Of a stretch of DNA of 34,233 bases, positions 22,973 to 29,607 are shown one piece after another; the first letter of the stretch is position 1; the number at the start of each line of letters is the position of its first letter. Origin of the DNA: RGIG2041 sp045537695 (lineage in GTDB: Bacteria > Bacillota > Clostridia > UBA1381 > UMGS1253); contig JAZSQB010000077.1 in assembly GCA_045537695.1 (NCBI GenBank), positions 1-34,233 on the forward strand, given 5' to 3'. Below the pieces are notes generated by a model that was given only the letters and a program-made list of their open reading frames with translations, searched no databases and was not told the DNA's origin. The position numbers and the translations under genes were made by a program.

Positions 22973-24400
22973 CTACATTGCACTATCTTGGTCACCCAAG
23001 CGCAAATCCCGCCCCGGGAATTGCGTCGGTGCCGTCAAGGTTTTTGCAACAATGCCTACATAGGCACTGACAATCGCTTCCCAAGTTTGCGCGTCCACCT
23101 CACCGGTCTGCGTCAAACCTGCCGCCGCCTGGAATTCGCGCACTGCCTGCGCCGTCTGCGCGCCGTAGATGCCATCCGTCGAAATAAACGTATCGTTCCC
23201 GTTATCAAGTGCAATTGCATTTAAATACGTCTGCAACGCCTGCACGGTCTCCCCGCTTGCTCCTACACGCAAAACAGAGGTTGGTGCCGGCACAAGATTG
23301 ATACGGAACGCATCATTGTCTTCAAACACGTTATCCACCGTACCGCGGAACTGACTGTACAATTCATTCCACGTAATATCACCGACCACGCCATCCGGCG
23401 TGAGATTATTGATTTTCTGAAAAGCAATGACCGCATTCTGCGTATTCTCACCAAAGATGCCATCCACGGTTACCGGCGGTATATATGGGTCAAATGCGGA
23501 AAGCACAGACAAAAAATACTGTAAAATTGTTACTTTTTCGCCGCGGTCGCCAAAAGAGATGGCATCCGGATAGTCAAGACTTATACTAAACAATCGCTGT
23601 CCCTCGGAGTTAAGCTCTGACAGTCTTGTAACACCCACATAAATGCTAATCAGCTTATACCAAGTAGCGCGCCCGACGATACCGTCCGGATTTAGATTAA
23701 AAATTTCCTGAAATTTACGAACTGCCGCTTCTGTGCGCGAGCCGAAAATGCCATCAACATTTTCTATTTTCGGAATGGCAGGGTAATTTTGCGAGATGCG
23801 GTTTAATTCCTGCTGAATCACCACCACATTTTCGCCGGAATCGCCGCGACGGATGGCGCTGCCCGGATAGGAGCGCATCAAATTGCGAATCGGCGCATTG
23901 ACAACCAATTCAATGTCATCGCCATAGTAATTATACAAGATTTCCATAGCGCCCAGTCCGTCGCGTGCTAAATATTCACTCCCCCACTGTGAAAGTCCGT
24001 TGCACGTTACAGTTGTACCGTTACAATATTTTGCAGCTAACGGTTCTATAAAACCGATGCGGCGAATATAGTCATTAAACGTCACATCTACGATACGGTC
24101 AATATTGTCAAATATATTTCTGCCGTAAATAAACTTCTGGTCCTCGGCGGTGGAGCTGGTGATATCAAAATTATAGCCGCGGCTCGGATAAAACTCCGTA
24201 TACACCTTATTGAGCGCATAGGAAATCTGCGCATAAATATTTGCCACCAACGCCGCCTCGTTCCATGTCGGATAAATTTCGCTCGATGCTACGTTTTTAA
24301 TATAATCTATAAAAGGCACAGTAACATTATTTGCATTGGAATCGGGCGACCCGAGGTGCACTGTAATGTAGTTCGGAATGTACGGTATGACTGTTGGCAT
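22973..24400 (-). CDS. SpoIID-like domain fused to three peptidoglycan-binding domains
   Basis: The N-terminal ~170 residues look like a SpoIID/LytB domain: NVASSEIYPTWNEAALVANI, YALNKVYTEFY, FDITSSTAEDQKF, then the terminal GLSQWGSEYLARDG and ILYNYYGDD. SpoIID is a lytic transglycosylase needed for engulfment; catalytic activity here is untested. Three PG_binding_1 repeats follow at about 183-255, 277-350 and 375-455, each with DGIFG or DGIYG and a PDG-V-TW type ending. No signal peptide or membrane anchor is present, unlike SpoIID itself. The ATG follows GGGAGGG. It lies between the Carboxypeptidase-regulatory-like gene and a second peptidoglycan-binding gene. A spore-related role is inferred. 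Confidence 0.83.
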   Translation of the reverse strand: MPTVIPYIPNYITVHLGSPDSNANNVTVPFIDYIKNVASSEIYPTWNEAALVANIYAQISYALNKVYTEFYPSRGYNFDITSSTAEDQKFIYGRNIFDNIDRIVDVTFNDYIRRIGFIEPLAAKYCNGTTVTCNGLSQWGSEYLARDGLGAMEILYNYYGDDIELVVNAPIRNLMRSYPGSAIRRGDSGENVVVIQQELNRISQNYPAIPKIENVDGIFGSRTEAAVRKFQEIFNLNPDGIVGRATWYKLISIYVGVTRLSELNSEGQRLFSISLDYPDAISFGDRGEKVTILQYFLSVLSAFDPYIPPVTVDGIFGENTQNAVIAFQKINNLTPDGVVGDITWNELYSQFRGTVDNVFEDNDAFRINLVPAPTSVLRVGASGETVQALQTYLNAIALDNGNDTFISTDGIYGAQTAQAVREFQAAAGLTQTGEVDAQTWEAIVSAYVGIVAKTLTAPTQFPGRDLRLGDQDSAM

Positions 24401-24412
24401 GCTCTTCCCTCC

Positions 24413-24799
24413 CTATAACTGCTGCGGTGTAATATAAATCTGTTCCACCGCCTGCGATTGCGCCAACCGCTCACTGTTCGGAATCATTTGCACCAACTGC
24501 CGCGTGACTGTGTCCGGAAATACCTGTACATTATGTATATATACTCTGTGGTAATCCGGATGACGCACGCGGATATCATAGGTTGCGAACGCTTCCGCAT
24601 CTCCCGGCGCAGTGGATGCAGACGCATCCGGCGTGTCTACAAACACCGGTGCCGTTTGTCCGTTTCTGTCCGTCGTTCTGTATGCAATCAGTGTTTCATC
24701 ATCGCCGTTTCGCTTAACAATATGCACACCGGCATCTGCAAGCGGTAGCGCTTCATTTCCAAGAAAAGTGCGGACAGTGATTGCCCCTTTTCCAGCCAT
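24413..24799 (-). CDS. Carboxypeptidase-regulatory-like (Ig-type beta-sandwich) domain protein
   Basis: The 128-aa protein looks like a single beta-sandwich of the CarboxypepD_reg type: GAITVRTFLGNEALPLADAG at the N-terminus, TDRNGQTAPVFVDTP in the middle, YDIRVRHPDYHRVYIHNVQV near the end. It lacks a signal peptide, Cys residues and catalytic motifs, so it is probably a structural or adaptor domain. The ATG is preceded by AGGAGG at 7 nt, the strongest ribosome site in the cluster. It is the first gene of the three-gene set, 12 bp before the SpoIID-like gene. Confidence 0.78.
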   Translation of the reverse strand: MAGKGAITVRTFLGNEALPLADAGVHIVKRNGDDETLIAYRTTDRNGQTAPVFVDTPDASASTAPGDAEAFATYDIRVRHPDYHRVYIHNVQVFPDTVTRQLVQMIPNSERLAQSQAVEQIYITPQQL

Positions 24800-24869
24800 A
24801 ACTCAGCCTCCTAAATCGTAATTGTTTAATATCTATGCCGGCGCATTCTTTTTTATTCTTTGAAAGCAC

Positions 24870-24898
24870 TTGTATTTTTAAGCAAAAAGTGGTATACT
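24870..24898 (+). promoter_or_regulatory. Promoter of the DUF2156-GNAT-folate operon
   Basis: TTGTAT (24870-24875), a 17-bp spacer and TATACT (24893-24898) stand about 35 bp before the ATG at 24934. Confidence 0.7.
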
Positions 24899-24933
24899 TC
24901 TACAAGAAATTTTGATTGGAAACGAGGAAAAAT

Positions 24934-25821
24934 ATGTTACAGTTTCACGAACCGATGCTTAAGGACAAGCCACTTGCCGATACGGCACTAAAAAGCGGCG
25001 CTTGCCCGACACTTGAATATAATTTTACGGTGCAATTTATCTGGAAGACCATTTTCCACACCAAAATCTGCGTGCAGGACGGTTTCTTTTTCTCCATGTC
25101 TGGCAAAGAAAAGACTTCCTTTTTATTTCCGGAAGGTAGCGGTGATTTGAAGGTTGCATTAGAAGAAATAGATGCATACGCCAAAGCAAATGCGATACCG
25201 CTGCGCTTTCATTCGCTTTCTGTCGCGCACAAAGAAGCATTGGAGAAGTTCTATCCTGGCAGATTTGAATTTAAGCACGTGCGCGATGCCGGCGATTATA
25301 TCTATGATGCTGAAAGCCTGCGCACATTAAAAGGCAAAAAACTTGCCGCCAAGCGCAATCATATCAATCGATTTTTAGAAAACCATCCGGATTGGCGTTA
25401 TGAAGCCATCACGGCAGAAAATATGCACGAAGTGGAAGAAATGAACGCGCTTTGGTGCGAAATGGCAGACTGCGAAAATGACAAGGGGCTCCAAGAAGAA
25501 ATCTGCTCCGTGCGCAGTGCGCTGAAAAACTTTGATGCACTCGGTCTGCACGGTGGGCTTATCCGCGTTGATGGTAGGGTTGTTGCCTTCACCATCGGCG
25601 AACCGCTCAATAAAAGCACGTATCTTGTGCATATTGAAAAGGCATTTTATGACATTCAAGGCGCATATCCGATGATTAATCAGCAGTTCATTCTTAACAA
25701 TGCAGACGGTTTTTCCTTTATCAATCGCGAAGATGACGCAGGTGATGAAGGCTTGCGCAAAGCAAAACTTTCCTACCGTCCGGTGGAAATTGCTGAAAAA
25801 TATGTTGCTTGGGAGAAATAG
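24934..25821 (+). CDS. DUF2156 (phosphatidylglycerol lysyltransferase-C-like) domain protein
   Basis: The 295-aa soluble protein matches the DUF2156 layout, a double GNAT-like fold related to the catalytic half of MprF and to FemX-type aminoacyl transferases. Features include KKLAAKRNHINRFLENHPDW (about 140-160), GGLIRVDGRVVAFTIGEPL, and the C-terminal NREDDAGDEGLRKAKLSYRP. It lacks the membrane part of MprF. The substrate is unknown; aminoacyl-tRNA-dependent transfer is only a family-based possibility. The ATG at 24934 is used because GAGG sits 7 nt upstream; the in-frame TTG at 24916 lacks a ribosome site. It is the first gene of a three-gene operon, 1 bp before the GNAT gene. Confidence 0.88.
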   Translation: MLQFHEPMLKDKPLADTALKSGACPTLEYNFTVQFIWKTIFHTKICVQDGFFFSMSGKEKTSFLFPEGSGDLKVALEEIDAYAKANAIPLRFHSLSVAHKEALEKFYPGRFEFKHVRDAGDYIYDAESLRTLKGKKLAAKRNHINRFLENHPDWRYEAITAENMHEVEEMNALWCEMADCENDKGLQEEICSVRSALKNFDALGLHGGLIRVDGRVVAFTIGEPLNKSTYLVHIEKAFYDIQGAYPMINQQFILNNADGFSFINREDDAGDEGLRKAKLSYRPVEIAEKYVAWEK

Positions 25822-25822
25822 T

Positions 25823-26599
25823 ATGATTCGAGCATACAACGAAGCCGACTACGCTTCCGTAGTTGCACTGTGGCAAGAGGCATTTGGCGATGCAAAAGAA
25901 GATATTGATCCTTGTCTTAACGCATTTAAAGATGATTTGTTTGTATATCAAAAAGAGGATTGTATAGTTGCAATGTTTATGCTTCTGCCGCTGACACGTG
26001 GCAGTGAAGACGGCTACTACATCTATGCCGTAGCAACGCTTAAAAGCGCACGCGGACAAGGCATTGCAACAAAATTGCTTGACTATGCAAAAGAGAAAAC
26101 AGAAAAGGGAAACAAAGCCTTTTTGGCGTTAGTGCCGGCAAAGCCGGCATTGTTTGATTTTTATGAAAAGCGTGGGTTTACTGCAGGCACGCTAATGCGC
26201 AAAAAGACATATAAAAAAGACGAGCTTGCGGATACGAGCCTCTCCATTCGGCCAGTCACGCCACACGCGTATTTTATTTTAAGAGAAAACTTTTTTAAAA
26301 ACGTATCTCTTACCGCATGGAGCGCAGAGATGCTCGAAAAGATAGAAAATATATACGGAGAATGTTTTTATGAGGCTTCGGACGGCTCTTTTTGTATGGC
26401 ATATGCCATCGGCGATAAATTGATTATTCCGGAAATTTGTTTAAATGATGCAACCGCCGAGGAGGTCGTATCAGCACTTGCAAAGCCGTTTAACGTCACA
26501 TGCGCAGAGGCCGTACTTTTAGACAAAAACGGAGAACCTTTTGCGATGTTCTATCCGAGTAATTTTGCAGACTCTTATTTTAATATTGCGATAAACTGA
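25823..26599 (+). CDS. GNAT-family N-acetyltransferase
   Basis: The 258-aa protein begins MIRAYNEADYASVVALWQEAFGD, a standard GNAT opening, and has the acetyl-CoA binding motif A in VATLKSARGQGIATKLLDYAKE (about 71-92, R/Q-x-x-G-x-G/A form) and motif B in FYEKRGF. A further ~130 residues with no recognised motif follow, giving an extended form. The substrate is unknown. The start is the ATG at 25823, one base after the DUF2156 stop codon; the open frame continues further upstream but lies inside the previous gene. It is tightly coupled to DUF2156. Confidence 0.87.
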   Translation: MIRAYNEADYASVVALWQEAFGDAKEDIDPCLNAFKDDLFVYQKEDCIVAMFMLLPLTRGSEDGYYIYAVATLKSARGQGIATKLLDYAKEKTEKGNKAFLALVPAKPALFDFYEKRGFTAGTLMRKKTYKKDELADTSLSIRPVTPHAYFILRENFFKNVSLTAWSAEMLEKIENIYGECFYEASDGSFCMAYAIGDKLIIPEICLNDATAEEVVSALAKPFNVTCAEAVLLDKNGEPFAMFYPSNFADSYFNIAIN

Positions 26600-26606
26600 G
26601 GTTAAA

Positions 26607-27134
26607 ATGGATAAAAACGAAATCAGAAAACAAATGAAAGAACAACGCCGCGCTCTGACGGCGGAGCAGATAGAAAAAGCATCTTTGCAGATATGCGAAA
26701 AGGTTTGTGCGAGCGAAGACTACAAAAATGCAAAGACGGTATGTTTGTATCTTTCTGCATACAGAGAGGTGGACACCGCTCCCCTGCTCGCGCGCTGTAA
26801 AGCAGACGGCAAAATCGTGCTATTACCCGCGACGGACGAACATGGAAACATTACGCTATGCATTGACAAAGGTACATACAAAAAGGGAAATTTCAATATT
26901 ACCGAGCCGGCGAGAGAGGAAGTCGGCGACGCGAAAGATGTGGATTTATTTGTTATTCCGGGACTTGCTTTTGACAAAAACGGCAACCGTTTAGGCTTCG
27001 GCATGGGATGCTATGACAGGCTCTTAAACGGTGCAAAAGGCTATAAAATCGGCATTTGTTATGTATTCCAGTATGTGGATGCACTCCCGTCGGATGCGCA
27101 TGATATAAAGATGGATGAAGTGATATATGGATAA
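26607..27134 (+). CDS. 5-formyltetrahydrofolate cyclo-ligase
   Basis: This enzyme (MTHFS, YgfA/FAU1 family) converts 5-formyl-THF to 5,10-methenyl-THF with ATP, recovering folate. The 175-aa protein has KNEIRKQMKEQRRAL at the N-terminus with the ATP-binding basic residues, LYLSAYREVDT, and the diagnostic VIPGLAFDKNGNRLGFGMGC followed by YDRLL. It starts 7 bp after the GNAT stop. The TAA stop (27132-27134) overlaps the left end of an inverted-repeat element whose right end supplies the terminator. Confidence 0.93.
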   Translation: MDKNEIRKQMKEQRRALTAEQIEKASLQICEKVCASEDYKNAKTVCLYLSAYREVDTAPLLARCKADGKIVLLPATDEHGNITLCIDKGTYKKGNFNITEPAREEVGDAKDVDLFVIPGLAFDKNGNRLGFGMGCYDRLLNGAKGYKIGICYVFQYVDALPSDAHDIKMDEVIYG

Positions 27135-27270
27135 AAAAGCTCCCTTGTATAAAGAGAGCTGACAAACTATCCGTTTTAACCGAAGGATAGTAAATGTAAG
27201 ATATAGCAAGCAACCCCTCCGCGTTTTGCAGAGGAAAACCCACCTCCCCTTACACAGGGGAGGCTTTTTT
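27133..27270. repeat. 138-bp MITE-like element with imperfect terminal inverted repeats
   Basis: The left end begins AAAAAAGCTCCCTTGTATAA and the right end, read on the minus strand, begins AAAAAAGCCTCCCCTGTGTA; over about 30 bp the two ends match with a few changes, each itself forming a hairpin. Inside are two more stem-loops, ACTATCC/GGATAGT and CCTCCGC/GCAGAGG. It encodes nothing. The sequence is of the short, GCCTCCC-ended kind that I believe recurs between genes in Faecalibacterium-like Clostridia, though I cannot confirm that here. It sits exactly between the folate gene and the MATE gene. Confidence 0.75.
27243..27270 (+). terminator. Terminator formed by the right end of the inverted-repeat element
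   Basis: CCTCCCC (27243-27249) pairs with GGGGAGG (27257-27263) around a 7-nt loop, followed by C and six Ts. It ends the DUF2156-GNAT-folate operon. Confidence 0.85.
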
Positions 27271-27278
27271 AGGGTAAT

Positions 27279-28649
27279 TTACTGCTCTAACAGATATTTT
27301 TTCTTTTCCTTTTTAAACACATACGTGTACATAATATAATGCATAAAGAATGTGCCGAGCCATGAAAGCGGGAAACACAAAAACAGAACTTCAAATGTGG
27401 GATACAACGGAAAGACGATAAGCAGCCAGACCATGCGAATGCCACAAACGCCGATAATTGCCGTAATCATATTTAGCAGTGACGCGCCCATACCGCGAAG
27501 CGCTCCCGAGATAATATTCATAAATCCAAGCGTAAAATATGTATATCCCAATACGCTGAATTTTTTAAGTGCCCAATACATAACCTCCGGATTTTTTGCC
27601 GTATCAATATAAATTCCAAGCAAAAACTCATCCGCAAAATATGTAATCAGCGACTGAATTACACCGACTGCGAAAACATAAACCATGCATACGCCAACCG
27701 TTTTCTTGATTCGGTCAAATTTTTTCGCGCCATAGTTCTGGCTACAAAAAACCATACTTGCCTGATAAAAGCTGTTGACCATGGTGCCATAAAAATCCGA
27801 AATGCTCGAAGCCGCCGCACTGCCGGCAATTGCCGCAGAACCGAAACCGTTAATCGTTGATTGCACAATCAAACTGGAAACAGTATAAAACGAGTTTTGA
27901 ATCGCAGACGGAAGTCCAAACTTCAGGATTTTCAAAAACGGTTCTTTATACAACCGCACCTTGCGCATAGAAATTCTTGTTTGGTCTGTTTCCTTTCGCA
28001 GAATCATCAGAATAGCAACCGCGGTAAAAAACTGCGAAATAATGGTTGCGAGCGCAACGCCTGCCGCACCCATATGAAATACAATAACAAAAAACAGATT
28101 CAGTCCTACATTAATCAAACCCGAAATTGTAACAATATAAAGCGCTCGCTTCGTATCGCCTTTCGCACGCAGTATCGCCGCGCCGAAATTATACAGAAGC
28201 GACGGCACAAAGCCAATGGCAACAACGCGCAGATACGCCGCTGCCTGCGGCATAACATTTTCTGGTGTGTCCATCATAGCGAGCAGCGGTTTTGTAAACA
28301 CAAGGCACAGCGCCATCATAATCAAACCGCCAAACACGGCAATCGCAATTGCCGTATGCGATGCGTGGCTGATTTTCTCATCATCCTTTGCACCAATTGC
28401 CTGCCCAAGCACAATGGTTGCACCGGCAGCCAAGCCTAAAATAAAATTGAGAAACAGATTGGTAATACCGGTGCTGGCACCAACGCCGGCAAGCGCTTCT
28501 TCCCCCGCAAATCTGCCGACAACAATCAAGTCAGCCGCACTATACAAATGCTGTAGCACTGCCGTTAGCATATACAAAAGCGCAAACTTCAGGATTTTTC
28601 CCCACAAGCCGCCGCGAATCATATCAACGCTGTTTGTTTTAACTGCCAT
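27279..28649 (-). CDS. MATE-family multidrug/cation efflux transporter
   Basis: The 456-aa protein has 12 predicted membrane spans in two related halves, as in the MatE family: GLWGKILKFALLYMLTAVLQ at the start, then LYSAADLIVVGRFAGEEALA and, in the second half, NSFYTVSSLIVQSTINGFGS. It should export drugs or metabolites in exchange for Na+ or H+; the substrate is unknown. The ATG at 28649 is chosen over a GTG at 28658 because AGGGG lies 8 nt upstream. It is divergent from an AraC-type regulator 161 bp away, a plausible controller. Confidence 0.92.
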   Translation of the reverse strand: MAVKTNSVDMIRGGLWGKILKFALLYMLTAVLQHLYSAADLIVVGRFAGEEALAGVGASTGITNLFLNFILGLAAGATIVLGQAIGAKDDEKISHASHTAIAIAVFGGLIMMALCLVFTKPLLAMMDTPENVMPQAAAYLRVVAIGFVPSLLYNFGAAILRAKGDTKRALYIVTISGLINVGLNLFFVIVFHMGAAGVALATIISQFFTAVAILMILRKETDQTRISMRKVRLYKEPFLKILKFGLPSAIQNSFYTVSSLIVQSTINGFGSAAIAGSAAASSISDFYGTMVNSFYQASMVFCSQNYGAKKFDRIKKTVGVCMVYVFAVGVIQSLITYFADEFLLGIYIDTAKNPEVMYWALKKFSVLGYTYFTLGFMNIISGALRGMGASLLNMITAIIGVCGIRMVWLLIVFPLYPTFEVLFLCFPLSWLGTFFMHYIMYTYVFKKEKKKYLLEQ

Positions 28650-28750
28650 TCCGCTCACCCCTAACGATATAAATTATAACAATTTTTGCAAGTAAGTACA
28701 TAGACTTTACAAAACAAGATGGATTTTTTAAAACATATTTAGTTTTTCGC

Positions 28751-28779
28751 TTGCCTTTTTTATAGCTTTGTGATAAATT
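28751..28779 (+). promoter_or_regulatory. Promoter of the AraC-family regulator gene
   Basis: TTGCCT (28751-28756), a 17-bp spacer and TAAATT (28774-28779) are located about 30 bp before the ATG. Confidence 0.55.
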
Positions 28780-28810
28780 TAAATTGAATTTTCAAAACTG
28801 GAGTGATTTA

Positions 28811-29575
28811 ATGTTCCGTGAAATCGAAAACTTAAAAATCACAAATATAGCGCGTGGCATATCCAAACTTCCCGTTGGAACACAAAGGCGCAAAACCAAC
28901 GGATTCATCTTGCGCACAAGCGGAAGTGTACACTATAATTTCGAAAGTTATACACTCACAGCACAGCCCGGCACACTTATTTTTCTGCCCAAAGACTGCG
29001 CCTTCACCGGCACGCGCACTTCCAAAGAAGACTGCGGCTACGTTTCCGTTTCCTTTGAAGCCGATTTAAAAGATGCAAAGCCGTCAATCTATACGTTTGA
29101 AAACTTTTCAGGCGCAGTTGCATTTCAAAATCATCTGCCGGATTTGTGGAAGTACGGCGGACAAACCGAGCACTATAAATGTTACGCTCTGTTTTACGAA
29201 TTACTTGCTTACCTACAAAACATTGAAAGTTTAAACTACAGTGATAAAAAGAAAATGTACATCATTGCACCGGCGGTAGACTATTTAAATAAACATCTGT
29301 ATGATACAAGTTTGCGTATGGATACTCTACACACGCACTGCGGCATTTCCGGTACATATTTTCGCAAAATCTTTGCAGCAAACTTTGGTGCATCACCGCA
29401 AGCCTATGTACAAAACAAACGCCTTGCACACGCAAAATCCCTACTCGACGGCGGTAACTTTATCAGCATTGCGGAAGTTGCCTCCTCCGTAGGCTATCTG
29501 GACCCATTCTATTTCAGTCGCGTTTTTAAAAAGAAGTACGGTGAAGCACCGTCGAAGTATGCAAATTCGTTATAA
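28811..29575 (+). CDS. AraC-family transcriptional regulator
   Basis: The 254-aa protein has an N-terminal AraC-type cupin sensor (SGSVHYNFESYTLTAQPGT, IFLPKDCAF) and a C-terminal double helix-turn-helix: first HTH around MDTLHTHCGISGTYFRKIFA, second around ISIAEVASSVGYLDPFYFSR, ending FKKKYGEAPSKYAN. The ATG at 28811 is used since GGAG lies 7 nt before it; an in-frame TTG at 28784 lacks this. It faces away from the MATE gene, and control of that pump is an inference from position. The ligand is unknown. Confidence 0.92.
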   Translation: MFREIENLKITNIARGISKLPVGTQRRKTNGFILRTSGSVHYNFESYTLTAQPGTLIFLPKDCAFTGTRTSKEDCGYVSVSFEADLKDAKPSIYTFENFSGAVAFQNHLPDLWKYGGQTEHYKCYALFYELLAYLQNIESLNYSDKKKMYIIAPAVDYLNKHLYDTSLRMDTLHTHCGISGTYFRKIFAANFGASPQAYVQNKRLAHAKSLLDGGNFISIAEVASSVGYLDPFYFSRVFKKKYGEAPSKYANSL

Positions 29576-29603
29576 AAAAGCAGAATCGAATGATTCTGCT
29601 TTT
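29576..29603. terminator. Bidirectional terminator between AraC gene and secA
   Basis: A perfect 12-bp stem (29576-29587 with 29592-29603, AAAAGCAGAATC/GATTCTGCTTTT) has a GAAT loop and lies between the converging stop codons at 29575 and 29608. Confidence 0.92.
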
Positions 29604-29607
29604 CATA

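Noticed and set aside
24800..24869. Sporulation sigma-factor promoter before the SpoIID-like cluster
   Set aside because: No convincing sigma-E, -F, -G or -K -35/-10 pair with correct spacing was found by eye.
27861..28439. 192-codon open frame on the plus strand opposite the MATE gene
   Set aside because: It lies wholly inside the MATE coding region, has a low-complexity basic composition (many Asn, Arg, His), and has no ribosome site or family resemblance.
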